A DNA stretch of 64,000 nucleotides from Candidatus Stammera capleta (GCA_015134315.1 CP043973.1:194284-258283); one strand, 5' to 3'. Shown: positions 35,584 through 46,920, counted from the stretch's first letter. Translations and numbers: made by a program. Notes: generated from the sequence alone by a model not told the origin.

Positions 35584-36270
35584 ATGAAAAAATTAGTTCT
35601 TATAAGACATGGTGAAAGTATTTGAAATAAAAAAAATATATTTACAGGTTGAAAAGATATAAAATTATCAAAAAAAGGAATCTTAGAAGCTGAAAATGCA
35701 GGTAAAATATTAAAAATAAATAAATTTAAATTTGATATTACTTATACTTCATTACTTAATAGAGCAATACATACTACTTGAATTATATTATATAAATTAA
35801 ATTTAGTTTGAATTAAAATATATAAAACATGAAAATTAAATGAAAGACATTATGGAAAATTACAAGGACTAAATAAAACTAAAGTTTTAAATAAATATGG
35901 AAAAAATAAATTTAAAAAATGAAGAAGAAGTTTTTTAATTAGTCCTCCTAAAATAAATAAAAAAGATATAAACTATCCTGGTAACGACGAAAAATATAAA
36001 AATATAGATAAAAAAAAAATACCATTAAGTGAAAGTTTATTAGATACATATAATAGAGTTATACCATATTGAAAAAATAAAATATATAAAAATATAATTA
36101 AAGGAAAATCTATTTTAATAATCGCTCATGGAAATTCATTAAGAGCATTAATTAAATATATTGAGAACATATCAGATTCAAATATATCAAAGTTAGAAAT
36201 ACCTACTGGAAAACCATTAATATACGAATATAAAAATAAATTTAAAATAATTAATAAATATTATTTATAA
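35584..36270 (+). CDS. gpmA: 2,3-bisphosphoglycerate-dependent phosphoglycerate mutase
   Basis: GpmA interconverts 3- and 2-phosphoglycerate in glycolysis. The phosphohistidine motif [22 protein letters not shown], the acid residue in [11 protein letters not shown] and the second His in [16 protein letters not shown] are all seen. Many Trp are TGA-encoded, so no long standard-code frame exists. The 228 residues are slightly short (E. coli 250), mostly from the C-terminus. It follows truB by 2 bases. It is one of few metabolic enzymes in the window. Confidence 0.96.
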
Positions 36271-36282
36271 ATTAATTTTAAA

Positions 36283-36354
36283 TGGCCCCTATTGGATTCG
36301 AACCAACGACCAAGCGATTATGAGTCGCCTGCTCTACCACTGAGCTAAAGGGCC
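36283..36354 (-). tRNA. tRNA-Ile2 (CAU, lysidine type)
   Basis: The anticodon is CAT in ACTCATAAT, but the body, with acceptor GGCCCTT / AGGGGCC and anticodon stem GGCGA/TCGCT, matches E. coli ileX rather than elongator tRNA-Met. It is therefore the AUA-reading tRNA-Ile that needs TilS lysidine at C34. AUA is very frequent in this genome. No encoded CCA. Confidence 0.85.
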
Positions 36355-36445
36355 ATTAAATAATATTTAAATAATAACAAAAATAAAATTAAAATTCAAT
36401 AATATAATAACATATAAGTTAATTATTAAAAATTTATTTATTATT

Positions 36446-37078
36446 TTATTTACCAGTCTTATATTTAAATATTTTTACCATTGCTGGTCTTAATAACCTA
36501 TCATTTATCATATAACCATCCTGTAATACTTTTACTATTTTATTATCTTTAGATTTGTCATTAGTATAAACTATTGACATAGCTTCATGATAATTAGGAT
36601 CAAATTTATCAATATTAGTTAAATTAATAATACCAAATTTTTTTAAAATTTTTAAAAAATTTTTTAGTGTTAAACTAATACCTTCATAATTAATATAAGA
36701 ATCTATATTCTTATTTTTACTAACTAAAATAGAAGTTTTTAAATTATCTAATATTGATAATAATTCCTTAGAAAATTTTTCTAATGAATATTTATAAATT
36801 TTATTAATATTATTTTCATTTAATTTTCTAATATTTTCAATATCTGCTTTAGCTCTTAATGTTATATTAAAATTTTTTTTTTTTAAAAGAACTAATTTAT
36901 TTTTTAATTTTTTTATTAATTTATTATTAATTTTAATTTCTTCTTTTAATAAAATAATTTTATCCTTTATTTTTTTTAAACTAACATTATCACAACAAAA
37001 ATTATTATTTTCAATTAATTTATTATCTAAATTACAATTAATATCAATGTCTTTATTACAATCTTTCTTATTATTCAT
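36446..37078 (-). CDS. grpE: Nucleotide exchange factor GrpE
   Basis: GrpE drives ADP release from DnaK. A long N-terminal coiled coil (about residues 30-75, ILLKEEIKINNKLIKKLKNK) leads to LRAKADIENIRKL, the family signature (E. coli RAEMENLRRR), and a C-terminal beta domain with FDPNYHEAMSIVY and KVLQDGYMINDRLLRPAMVK. The 210 residues are close to E. coli (197). It is divergent from smpB, which is a near neighbour in E. coli as well. Confidence 0.95.
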   Translation of the reverse strand: MNNKKDCNKDIDINCNLDNKLIENNNFCCDNVSLKKIKDKIILLKEEIKINNKLIKKLKNKLVLLKKKNFNITLRAKADIENIRKLNENNINKIYKYSLEKFSKELLSILDNLKTSILVSKNKNIDSYINYEGISLTLKNFLKILKKFGIINLTNIDKFDPNYHEAMSIVYTNDKSKDNKIVKVLQDGYMINDRLLRPAMVKIFKYKTGK

Positions 37079-37191
37079 ATTTTTAACTAAATATATTAAT
37101 TTAAATAAAATTTATATAAAATATTATAAGTTAATTGTTATGATATAACAATATATAATAAATTATACATAAATATAAATTAAAAATAAAA

Positions 37192-37614
37192 ATGAAAAAT
37201 AAAAGTAATATTATATATAATAAATATATAATAAAAAATTATATAATAAAAAAAATATTCCAAGCTGGTATAATACTTAAAGGATGAGAAGTAAAATCAA
37301 TATTAAAAAAAAATATAGATATAAAAAATAGTTATATAAATATAAATAAAAACAAAGAAGTATATTTAATTAATTCAAATATATTTCCATTAGAAAATAA
37401 TTTAATTAAAAATAAAAATAGAAAAATAAAATTATTATTAAAAAAAAAAGAAATTTACTATTTATATAGTAATATAAAAACTAAAGGATATACTATAATA
37501 TTAATATCAATTATAATTAAAAAACCATGATATAAAGCTAAAATAGCTTTATGTAAAGGTATAAAAATATATGATAAAAGAAGTAATACAAAATACAAAG
37601 AATGAAAAAAATAA
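37192..37614 (+). CDS. smpB: SsrA-binding protein SmpB, lacking the C-terminal tail
   Basis: SmpB binds tmRNA and carries it into the A site of stalled ribosomes. The OB-fold core is present: NYIIKKIFQAGIILKGWEVK (Trp by TGA), KNSYINI, KIKLLLKKKEIYYLY and CKGIKIYDKRSNTKYKEW. After that Trp only K-K remains before TAA; E. coli SmpB continues about 13 residues (the KARIMK tail) that occupy the empty mRNA channel. Length 140 (E. coli 160). It lies 54 bases upstream of ssrA. Confidence 0.93.
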
Positions 37615-37622
37615 AATAAATA

Positions 37623-37650
37623 TTGACATTAATAAATTGAATTATATAAT
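37623..37650 (+). promoter_or_regulatory. Sigma-70 promoter for ssrA
   Basis: TTGACA (37623-37628), a 16-base spacer, then TATAAT (37645-37650). Both hexamers match the consensus exactly. Transcription would begin about 12 bases before mature tmRNA. Exact double consensus is unlikely by chance even in AT-rich DNA. Confidence 0.8.
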
Positions 37651-37668
37651 ATATATATAATAATTAAT

Positions 37669-38020
37669 GGGGTTGTATTGGTTTTGACAAAATAATTTAT
37701 TTTAATGTGCATGTCGAGGTACGGTAGGCCGCGTTAAAAACCGTAAAAATTTAATTGCAAAAAACAATCAAAATTGTGCTTTAGCAGCTTAAAAACTGTT
37801 AAGTCGTTTTTATATATTATTTTATCTCTTTATAAATATAAAAACGTTATATAAAAGAGAAAAAATTATAGATGTCTATGTCTGTAATTTAATCTAATAA
37901 TAGACTAGTTAATTATTTATTTTTTTTATTTAAAATAATTAATTAAATTAAAATAAAAAAAACATGTAGTATCAAAAAAATAATTTATTTTGGAAGCGGG
38001 TTCGAATCCCGCCAACTCCA
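37669..38020 (+). ncRNA. ssrA: Transfer-messenger RNA (tmRNA)
   Basis: One-piece tmRNA of 352 bases. The tRNA-like ends are GGGGTTG and GCGGGTTCGAATCCCGCCAA then CTCCA, acceptor GGGGTTG with CAACTCC. The 5' part keeps GTGCATGTCGAGG and CCGCGTTAAAAACCG, as in enterobacteria. The resume codon GCA at 37757 opens a tag frame A-K-N-N-Q-N-C-A-L-A-A ending at TAA 37790-37792; ALAA is the ClpXP/FtsH degradation signal. A pseudoknot-rich AT region follows. No encoded CCA. Confidence 0.97.
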
Positions 38021-38073
38021 ATTAAAATTTTTATATTAAATAAATAAAATATTTTAATAAATAATTAAATTTT

Positions 38074-38145
38074 AGGTGATTAGCTCAGTGGTAGAGCGTC
38101 TCTTTTACAAGGAGAATGTCAATGGTTCAATTCCATTATCACCTA
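38074..38145 (+). tRNA. tRNA-Val (UAC)
   Basis: Acceptor AGGTGAT with ATCACCT, anticodon TTTTACAAG with TAC, T arm AATGGTTCAATTCCATT. It ends one base before the stop codon of convergent deaD. No encoded CCA. Confidence 0.95.
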
Positions 38146-38146
38146 T

Positions 38147-39514
38147 TTATTTAATATTTTTAAATTTTAATAAATCTTTATAAGAAATTTTTGAAAAATT
38201 ATTTTCATATACTAAAATTAATAATGATAAAGTAATATCTTGAATTTCTTTCTTATCATTAAAAAAGTTAGTTATTTTATTTAAAAGATTTTTATAAAAA
38301 TTCAATAATAAATAATTTTTATTAAAGTTTTTCTTAATTAAATGTAATATTTTATTAAATCTAACATTTAATAAAGTATTAAAATCAGGAACATAAATCC
38401 TTTTAATATTATTATTAAACTTTCTATTGATTAATCTTAAAAATCTTAAATCTTTATTTTCTAAAAATAATATTGATTTACCAATATTATCTGCTCTTCC
38501 TGTTCTTCCTATTCTATGAATATAAGAACATATATTATATGGTATATCATAATTAATAATTAAATTAACATTATCTATATCTAAACCTCTAGAAGCAATA
38601 TCTGTTGCTACTAAAATATTTATAAAACCATTTCTAAAATTATAAATAATTTTTTCTCTTAAACTTTGATTAATATTACCATTTAAAGCAGAAGATAAAT
38701 ATCCTTTTTTTTCTAATAATGAAGATAATTTTAAACTAAAATCTTTTGTTTTAACAAAAATTATTAATCTATTAAAAATTTCAGTTTCTAAAAAATTTAT
38801 TAATATATTTGTCTTAAACTTAGAATTTATAAAACAAAAATATTGTATAATATTTAAATTAATATTATCTTTGTTAAGAATAATTTCTTCAGGATTATTC
38901 ATAATATTTCTAGCTATTTTTGTAATATCTAAAGACATTGTAGCTGAAAATAAAGCAGTTTGATGTTTTATCTTAATATTTTTAATTATATTTTTAACAT
39001 CGTTTATAAAACCCATATGCAACATTTCATCAGCTTCGTCTATAACTAAAATTTTTATATTATATAAACATATAGTTTTTTTGTTTAAATGATCTAATAA
39101 TCTTCCAGGAGTAGCAATAATTATATTAGGTTTTTTTTTTAAATTATTAAATTGAATATTATAACTTTGACCACCATATATAGAAATTATTTTAATTTTT
39201 TTAAAATATTTAATAAATAATTTAAAAAAATTAAAAATTTGTATTACTAATTCTCTCGTAGGAGATAAAATCAAAACTTGTAAGTTATTATTAAATTCTA
39301 TATTATTTAATATAGGTAATACAAAAGAAGCAGTTTTACCACTACCAGTTTTAGCAATAGATAAAATATCTTTACCTTTTAAAAATAAAGGTATACATTT
39401 AATTTGTATATCTGTAGGAACTTTATAACCAATATCATAAATAATCTTTAATAATCTTTTATTTAAACCTAAATTATCAAAATTATTTATATTATTAAAA
39501 CTATTTAAATTCAT
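38147..39514 (-). CDS. deaD: ATP-dependent RNA helicase DeaD (CsdA), core only
   Basis: DEAD-box helicase with Q motif near the start, motif I AKTGSGKTASF, Ia PTRELVIQ, Ib TPGRLLD, II DEAD, III SATMS, V DIASRGLDID and VI HRIGRTGR. At 455 residues it keeps both RecA domains but lacks most of the basic RNA-binding C-terminus of E. coli DeaD (629). It follows pnp as in E. coli (nlpI lost); probably the general helicase for ribosome assembly and mRNA decay here. Confidence 0.93.
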   Translation of the reverse strand: MNLNSFNNINNFDNLGLNKRLLKIIYDIGYKVPTDIQIKCIPLFLKGKDILSIAKTGSGKTASFVLPILNNIEFNNNLQVLILSPTRELVIQIFNFFKLFIKYFKKIKIISIYGGQSYNIQFNNLKKKPNIIIATPGRLLDHLNKKTICLYNIKILVIDEADEMLHMGFINDVKNIIKNIKIKHQTALFSATMSLDITKIARNIMNNPEEIILNKDNINLNIIQYFCFINSKFKTNILINFLETEIFNRLIIFVKTKDFSLKLSSLLEKKGYLSSALNGNINQSLREKIIYNFRNGFINILVATDIASRGLDIDNVNLIINYDIPYNICSYIHRIGRTGRADNIGKSILFLENKDLRFLRLINRKFNNNIKRIYVPDFNTLLNVRFNKILHLIKKNFNKNYLLLNFYKNLLNKITNFFNDKKEIQDITLSLLILVYENNFSKISYKDLLKFKNIK

Positions 39515-39561
39515 ATATATTTTTTTCCATAATCTAAATATTTTAAATATTTAATAAAATA

Positions 39562-41673
39562 TTATTTTTTAATATCATGTATATTTAATTTCATTTTTCC
39601 GTTTTTAATATTAATATCAATAATTTTTACAAATATATACTGACCTATTTTAAAATATTTATATATATTATTTATATTAAATTTAATGATATTAGATTTA
39701 TGTAATAAACCTTCTTTACTATTTCTAAATAAAACAAATAAACCAAATTCTACTATTTTAATTATTTTAACTTTATAAATATTACCTATTTTTAAATCTT
39801 CTGTAATCCTCTTAATACTATTAATAACATTATTTACATTATCATTATTAGATGAAATAATTTTAATGATACCATTATCTTCAATTTCTATCAAACAATT
39901 ATATTTTTCTGTTAATCTTTTTATTACCGATCCACGCTTACCTATAACATATTTAATTTTATCAATATTAATTTTATAAGTAAATATTTTAGGTGCAAAT
40001 TTAGAAACTTTAATGTTGTTTTTATTAATTGATAAATTCATTTTATCTAATATATATAATCTAGAAATCTTAGATTTATATAAAGAATTTTTTATTATAT
40101 TATAATTTATTCCTTTAACTTTCATATCCATTTGAATAGCTGTTATACCATTAGATGTGCCTATAACTTTAAAATCCATATCACCTAATCTATCTTCATC
40201 TCCTATGATATCAGATAATATAAAATGTTTATTTTTATTTATTAGTAAACCCATTGCTATACCAGAAACATTACATTTTATAGGAACACCAGCATCCATC
40301 AAAGATAAAGAAGCTCCGCATACAGAAGCCATAGAAGATGATCCATTAGATTCTAAAATATCTGATACTATACGTATAGTATAAGGAAAATTTTTATTAT
40401 TAGGTAAAACAGGCAATATTCCTTTTTTAGCTAAATATCCATGACCTATTTCTCTACGTTTAGGTATTCCTATGCTGCCTACTTCACCAACAGAATACGG
40501 AGGAAAATTATAATGAAAAATAAATTTATCTGTTCTATCACCTAAATAAATATCATTAAAATTTTGAGCATCTTTAGATGTACCTAAAGTTACTGTTACT
40601 AAAGCTTGAGTTTCACCTCTAGTAAAAAGCGCTGAACCGTGTACTCTTTTAGGTAAAAATCCTACTTTAATATCAATATCTCTTATATCATCACATTTTC
40701 TTTTATCTATACGAATATTATTTTTTAATAAATTATTAATTATAATTTTTTTTTCAATCTTTTCAAATTCTTCACAAATTAAATATTCTTTAAAAATATA
40801 TTTTTTTTCAATTAAATTTAATAATAATTTATTTTTTATAATATTTAATTGTTTATTTCTATCCTTTTTAAGCAAAAACAAAGAATATATTTTTTTTATT
40901 CTATTTGTACAAAAAGAATTAATATAATTTTTTACATCTTCTGTTATACAATCATTTAAATAGGAAAAATCAAAATCAATAATATTATTATATTTTTTAG
41001 AAGATGAAAATATATTAATATATTTTATAACTTTTAAATATTTTGTATAACCAAATTCAATAGCATTTAAAATTATTTCTTCATCTAAATTATTACTTGA
41101 AATATCAATAACAGTAATTCCATTTTTAGTTCCAGCAATTACTAAATTTAATTCACTATTACAAATTTCAGATACAGTAGGATTTAAAATAAATTTTTTA
41201 TTTATATAACCTACTCTAGATGCGCCTAAAATTTCTATACCAGGTATTCCTGATATACTTAAAACAGCTGAAACAGCTATAATAGATAATATATCTGCTG
41301 TAATTTCAGGATCTACAGAAATAACATTAACAACTATTTGTATTTCATTTAAAATATTTTTATTAAATAAAGGTCTTATAGATCTATCAATTAATCTAGA
41401 AATTATTACTTCAATATCACTAGATCTTCCTTCTCTTCTAAAAAAACTACCTGGTATTTTACCTGCAGAATAAAATTTTTCCTGATAATAAACACTTAGA
41501 GGAAAAAAACTATATTCATTATTTAATTGATCATTAAAAACTAAAGTAACTATTACTACTGTTTCTCCTATACTAGCAATTATAGAAGAAGTAGATTGTC
41601 TGGCTATAATTCCAGTTTCTAATTTAATTATAAAATCACCAAACTTAAATTCAAAAATATTATTTTTTAACAA
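39562..41673 (-). CDS. pnp: Polynucleotide phosphorylase
   Basis: PNPase is the 3'-5' phosphorolytic exonuclease. Two RNase PH-like domains are seen: GKIPGSFFRREGRSSDIEVI in the first, and FPPYSVGEVGSIGIPKRREI with IGDEDRLGDMDFKVIGTSNG (catalytic Asp residues) in the second, followed by KH (VIGKRGSVIKRLTEKYN) and S1 (VEFGLFVLFRNSKEGLLHKS) domains. 703 residues (E. coli 711). It needs no TGA codon. Lies 30 bases after rpsO. Confidence 0.97.
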   Translation of the reverse strand: MLKNNIFEFKFGDFIIKLETGIIARQSTSSIIASIGETVVIVTLVFNDQLNNEYSFFPLSVYYQEKFYSAGKIPGSFFRREGRSSDIEVIISRLIDRSIRPLFNKNILNEIQIVVNVISVDPEITADILSIIAVSAVLSISGIPGIEILGASRVGYINKKFILNPTVSEICNSELNLVIAGTKNGITVIDISSNNLDEEIILNAIEFGYTKYLKVIKYINIFSSSKKYNNIIDFDFSYLNDCITEDVKNYINSFCTNRIKKIYSLFLLKKDRNKQLNIIKNKLLLNLIEKKYIFKEYLICEEFEKIEKKIIINNLLKNNIRIDKRKCDDIRDIDIKVGFLPKRVHGSALFTRGETQALVTVTLGTSKDAQNFNDIYLGDRTDKFIFHYNFPPYSVGEVGSIGIPKRREIGHGYLAKKGILPVLPNNKNFPYTIRIVSDILESNGSSSMASVCGASLSLMDAGVPIKCNVSGIAMGLLINKNKHFILSDIIGDEDRLGDMDFKVIGTSNGITAIQMDMKVKGINYNIIKNSLYKSKISRLYILDKMNLSINKNNIKVSKFAPKIFTYKINIDKIKYVIGKRGSVIKRLTEKYNCLIEIEDNGIIKIISSNNDNVNNVINSIKRITEDLKIGNIYKVKIIKIVEFGLFVLFRNSKEGLLHKSNIIKFNINNIYKYFKIGQYIFVKIIDINIKNGKMKLNIHDIKK

Positions 41674-41703
41674 AATAATTTATCCTTAATAAAAATTAAA
41701 TAT

Positions 41704-41964
41704 TTAATGTCTAATTTTTAAAATTTTTAATATTTTTTTATATTTATTAAAGTTATAATTTTTTAAATAATTTAATAACTTACGTCTTTTAAAAACTAAT
41801 TTTAAAAATCCTCTTTTACTATGAAAATCTTTTTTATAAACAATAAAATGATTTTGTAATTTTTTAATTCTAAATGTTAATAATGTTATTTGTGATTCAC
41901 AACAACCAATATTATTATTTTTATAATAATATTTTAATATTTTATCTTTTAATTTATTTACCAT
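41704..41964 (-). CDS. rpsO: 30S ribosomal protein S15
   Basis: S15 is a primary 16S rRNA binder. Typical motifs: CESQITLLTFRIKKLQNHF and HSKRGFLKLVFKRRKLLNYL. The 86 residues are near E. coli (89). It is the first gene of the rpsO-pnp-deaD group, which in E. coli directly follows truB on the same strand but here is inverted relative to it. Confidence 0.96.
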   Translation of the reverse strand: MVNKLKDKILKYYYKNNNIGCCESQITLLTFRIKKLQNHFIVYKKDFHSKRGFLKLVFKRRKLLNYLKNYNFNKYKKILKILKIRH

Positions 41965-42067
41965 AATTAATATTATTTAAAATTATTAAATATATAAAAC
42001 CTTTAAAATAAAGGCTTTATATATTATTTTAATATAAAATATAATATTTAAACACAAAAATTATAAA

Positions 42068-43735
<1,668 letters not shown>

Positions 43736-43778
43736 TTAAAAATTTTTAATAATTAGCATTAATAATAAAATATTATAA

Positions 43779-44069
43779 TTATTTTATTATAGCTAATACA
43801 TCATTTTCAGACATAATTAAAACTTCTTTATTATCTAATTTTTCAGTTTTAATTCCATAACTATCGTTAAAAATAATTAAATCACCAACTTTAATATCAA
43901 GAGGTTTTATTTTACCATTATCTAAAATACGACCTTTTCCAACAGCTAACACCTTACCTCTATTTGATTTACCAGCCGCTGAACCAGTCAATACTATTCC
44001 TCCTGAAGATTTAGATTCTATACTTTTACGTTTTACAATTATACGATCATGCAATGGACGAATTTTCAT
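43779..44069 (-). CDS. groES: Co-chaperonin GroES
   Basis: GroES caps Gro[22 protein letters not shown], then [20 protein letters not shown] (mobile loop) and [19 protein letters not shown] are typical; 96 residues. A strong Shine-Dalgarno, AGGAGA at 44074-44079 on the minus strand, precedes the ATG. No recognisable sigma-32 type promoter is visible upstream, so heat-shock control may be lost. Confidence 0.99.
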   Translation of the reverse strand: MKIRPLHDRIIVKRKSIESKSSGGIVLTGSAAGKSNRGKVLAVGKGRILDNGKIKPLDIKVGDLIIFNDSYGIKTEKLDNKEVLIMSENDVLAIIK

Positions 44070-44213
44070 TTAATCTCCTAGTTTATAATAAAATAATTAT
44101 AATTATTATAACAATAATTATATATTATTTAATTATTAATTATTTCTTTTTTTATATAAATATTAATATATAATAAAAATATAATTATTTATTACAACAT
44201 TAATTACTTAAAA

Positions 44214-44242
44214 TTGACATTATATTATTAATAACTTATAAT
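44214..44242 (+). promoter_or_regulatory. Sigma-70 promoter for cutA and tRNA-Phe
   Basis: TTGACA (44214-44219), a 17-base spacer, then TATAAT (44237-44242): an exact consensus promoter at optimal spacing, about 30 bases before the cutA ATG. With the ssrA promoter it is one of two such perfect matches that I could find in the window. Confidence 0.8.
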
Positions 44243-44271
44243 ATTAAAGTTTTATATTAAAATTTAAATAA

Positions 44272-44613
44272 ATGAAAAATTTAACTAATAATCATGAAAA
44301 ATTAATATTAATTATAAGTAATTTACCAAATAATAAAATAATACTAAAATTAATTATTAAAAAAATACTAAAAAAAAAATTTTCATGTTGTATAAATTAT
44401 ACAAAAATAAATTCAATATTTATTTGAAAAAAAAAAATAGTAAAAAAAAAAGAATATAAAATAACTTTTAAAACAATATTTTCATTAAAAAATAAAGTAA
44501 TTAAAATTATTAAAAAATACCATCCTTATAAAATACCAGAAATTTTAATTAAAAAAATAAATTATATAAATACAATATACTATAAATGATTTAAAAAACA
44601 TTTATATAAATAA
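44272..44613 (+). CDS. cutA: CutA-like divalent-cation tolerance protein
   Basis: CutA is a small trimeric ferredoxin-fold protein linked to copper tolerance in E. coli; its biochemical role is unsettled. The 113 residues align with E. coli CutA (112): KFSCCINYTKINSIFIWKKK (ACATLIPGATSLYYWEGK in E. coli), YKITFKTIFS, and KKYHPYKIPEILIKKINYIN (SHHPYQTPELLVLPVTHGD). Trp is TGA-encoded. Its place next to groES matches the E. coli groSL-cutA neighbourhood. It is unusual in so reduced a genome. Confidence 0.88.
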
Positions 44614-44617
44614 AAAA

Positions 44618-44690
44618 GCCCAGATAGCTCAGTAGGTAGAGCAGAGGACTGAAAATCCTCGTGTCGGTGGTTCAATTCCGCCTCTGGGCA
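44618..44690 (+). tRNA. tRNA-Phe (GAA)
   Basis: Acceptor GCCCAGA with TCTGGGC, anticodon ACTGAAAAT with GAA, T arm CGGTGGTTCAATTCCGCC. It begins four bases after the cutA stop and is probably made from the same promoter. No encoded CCA. Confidence 0.95.
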
Positions 44691-44734
44691 ATTAATTAAT
44701 AAAGTATATTAAATATATATATTTAAATTAAAAT

Positions 44735-46447
44735 TTAATATTTATTTAAAATATTTTCTATATCTTTATTTGTTTTTTGATCTAAAATTTTATCTAATAA
44801 TTTTTTACAAGAAGTATAATAAGAACTTCTTATTATTTTTTTAACATTAGGTATATAACTAATATTCATACTTAATTCATCTAAACCTAAACCTAATAAT
44901 AATTTTACAGAATTTAAATTACTTGCTAATTCTCCACATATACCTATTTTTTTATTTTTTTCATGTATAGAATTTACTATATATTTAATTAAATTTAAAA
45001 CAGAAGGACATAACGGATTATATAAATTTGAAACCTTTATATTATTTCTATCTACAGCTAAAACAAATTGAGTCAAATCATTAGTACCAATACTAAAAAA
45101 ATCTAATTCTTCTGATAAATGACTACAAATTATTGCAGCAGAAGGAGTTTCTATCATAGCACCAATTTTAATATTTTCATCAAAATTAATATTATTTTTT
45201 ATTAAATCCTTTTTAATATAATTAATTTCATCTTTTAAAAAATATACTTCTTCCATAGATATTATCATAGGAAATAATATACGTATTTTACCAAAATAAG
45301 AAGCTCTTAAAATAGCTTTTAATTGAGTATGTAATATATCTTTTCTATCTCTATATATTCTTATAGATCTTCAACCTAAAAATGGAACATCTTCTTTAGG
45401 AAAATTCATATAAGATAAAAATTTATCACCACCTAGATCAACTGTACGAATGGTAACTAATTTACCTTTCATATATTCTACAGCTTCTTTGTAAAAACTA
45501 AATTGTTCATTTTCACTAGGAAAATCATTTCTATCCATAAATAAAAATTCTGTTCTATATAAACCTATACCTTCAGCTCCATATTTAAGTACATTATTAA
45601 TATCATTATTATTACCTATATTAGCAAATAATTTTATTCTAAAACCATCATATGTAATTGCCGGTAATTTTCTTAATTTTAATAAATTTTTTTTTTTTAT
45701 AATTAACTTATTATATTTTTTACTAAATTTTTCAAAAATTTTATTATTTGGATTAATATAAATATTACCTTTTATACCATCTATAATAATATTATCATTA
45801 TTTTTAACTAAATTAGTAACATTATTTACTCTTATCATAGATACTAATTCCAGAGATTTAGAAATTATTGAACTATGAGAAGTAATACTACCATTTTCAA
45901 CTATAAAACCTTTTATTATATTTAAATCAAATTGAACAATTTGTGAAGGAGATAATTCTTTAGAAATTATAATTATATTTTCTTTATTATTATTTAAACA
46001 ATTAAAATCTATTAACTTTATATTTTTAATATTATAAATTAATCTTTTAGAAATATCCATTAAATCATTAGCTCTTTCTTTAATATAAATATTATCAATT
46101 TTATTAATACATTTTATCTGTTTATTTATAAATTTATTAACAGCTGAATCAGCATACAATAATTTATTTTTAATTAAATTTATAATGTCTTTTTTAAATA
46201 ATTTATCTTTTAATATTAAAATATATCCATCAAATAATAATTTTCTATCATTATTTTTTGATGATAATTTTCTTATATCCTTTAATTGTTTTAAAGTTTT
46301 CTTATAAGAATTTAAAAAATTATTAATTTCTATATCTATTTGATTTTCATTAATATTATTTTTATTAATAACAATATCTTCTTCTTTTATTATAAAAGCT
46401 TTTCCAAAAGAATAACCATTATATACAATAGTGCCATTTAATAACAT
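44735..46447 (-). CDS. ptsI: Phosphoenolpyruvate-protein phosphotransferase (PTS enzyme I)
   Basis: Enzyme I moves phosphate from PEP to HPr. The phosphohistidine region is VENGSITSHSSIISKSLEL with the active His, and the PEP-binding barrel has YGAEGIGLYRTEFLFMDRN, TVDLGGDK, FLGWRSIRIY (Trp by TGA), SIGTNDLTQF and GICGELAS with the catalytic Cys. The 570 residues are normal (E. coli 575). It follows ptsH by 42 bases; crr is not next to it, unlike E. coli. Confidence 0.97.
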
Positions 46448-46489
46448 ATTTATGCCTTTTTATATTAATATAATTTAAATTATAATAAA

Positions 46490-46747
46490 CTATTCTAATA
46501 AATTTATTATTTTAGTTAATTCATTAACAGCTTTTAATTCATCTTTACCATCAGCTTTTATATAAATCAAATCATTTTTAGAAATACCTAAAGTTTGTAT
46601 TTGTAATAAACTTTTAGCATCTACTTCTTTGTCCTTTAATTTAATATTTATATTTGAACAAAATTTCTTGGCTTTTTTAACAAATTTTGTAGCAGGTCTA
46701 ATATGAAATCCATTTTTTAAGGTTACTAAAATTTTTTTTTTTATCAT
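46490..46747 (-). CDS. ptsH: Phosphocarrier protein HPr
   Basis: HPr is the general PTS phosphocarrier. Exactly 85 residues as in E. coli. The active His is in LKNGFHIRPATKFVKKAK, and the Ser46 region is VDAKSLLQIQTLGI. With ptsI it forms the ancestral ptsHI pair. A sugar-specific enzyme II must lie elsewhere if the pathway is used for uptake. Confidence 0.97.
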   Translation of the reverse strand: MIKKKILVTLKNGFHIRPATKFVKKAKKFCSNINIKLKDKEVDAKSLLQIQTLGISKNDLIYIKADGKDELKAVNELTKIINLLE

Positions 46748-46920
46748 AAAATGATTATCCTATTAAAATTAATAAATTAACTTTACGTAATATAAAATAT
46801 ATTTTAACATAATAAAAAATTATTATTTTAATATTTTATTTTATAATATCAATATTATTTAATATAAAATTTATAAAAATATAATAATATTTAAAAAATA
46901 ATATATTAAATTTAAAATAA

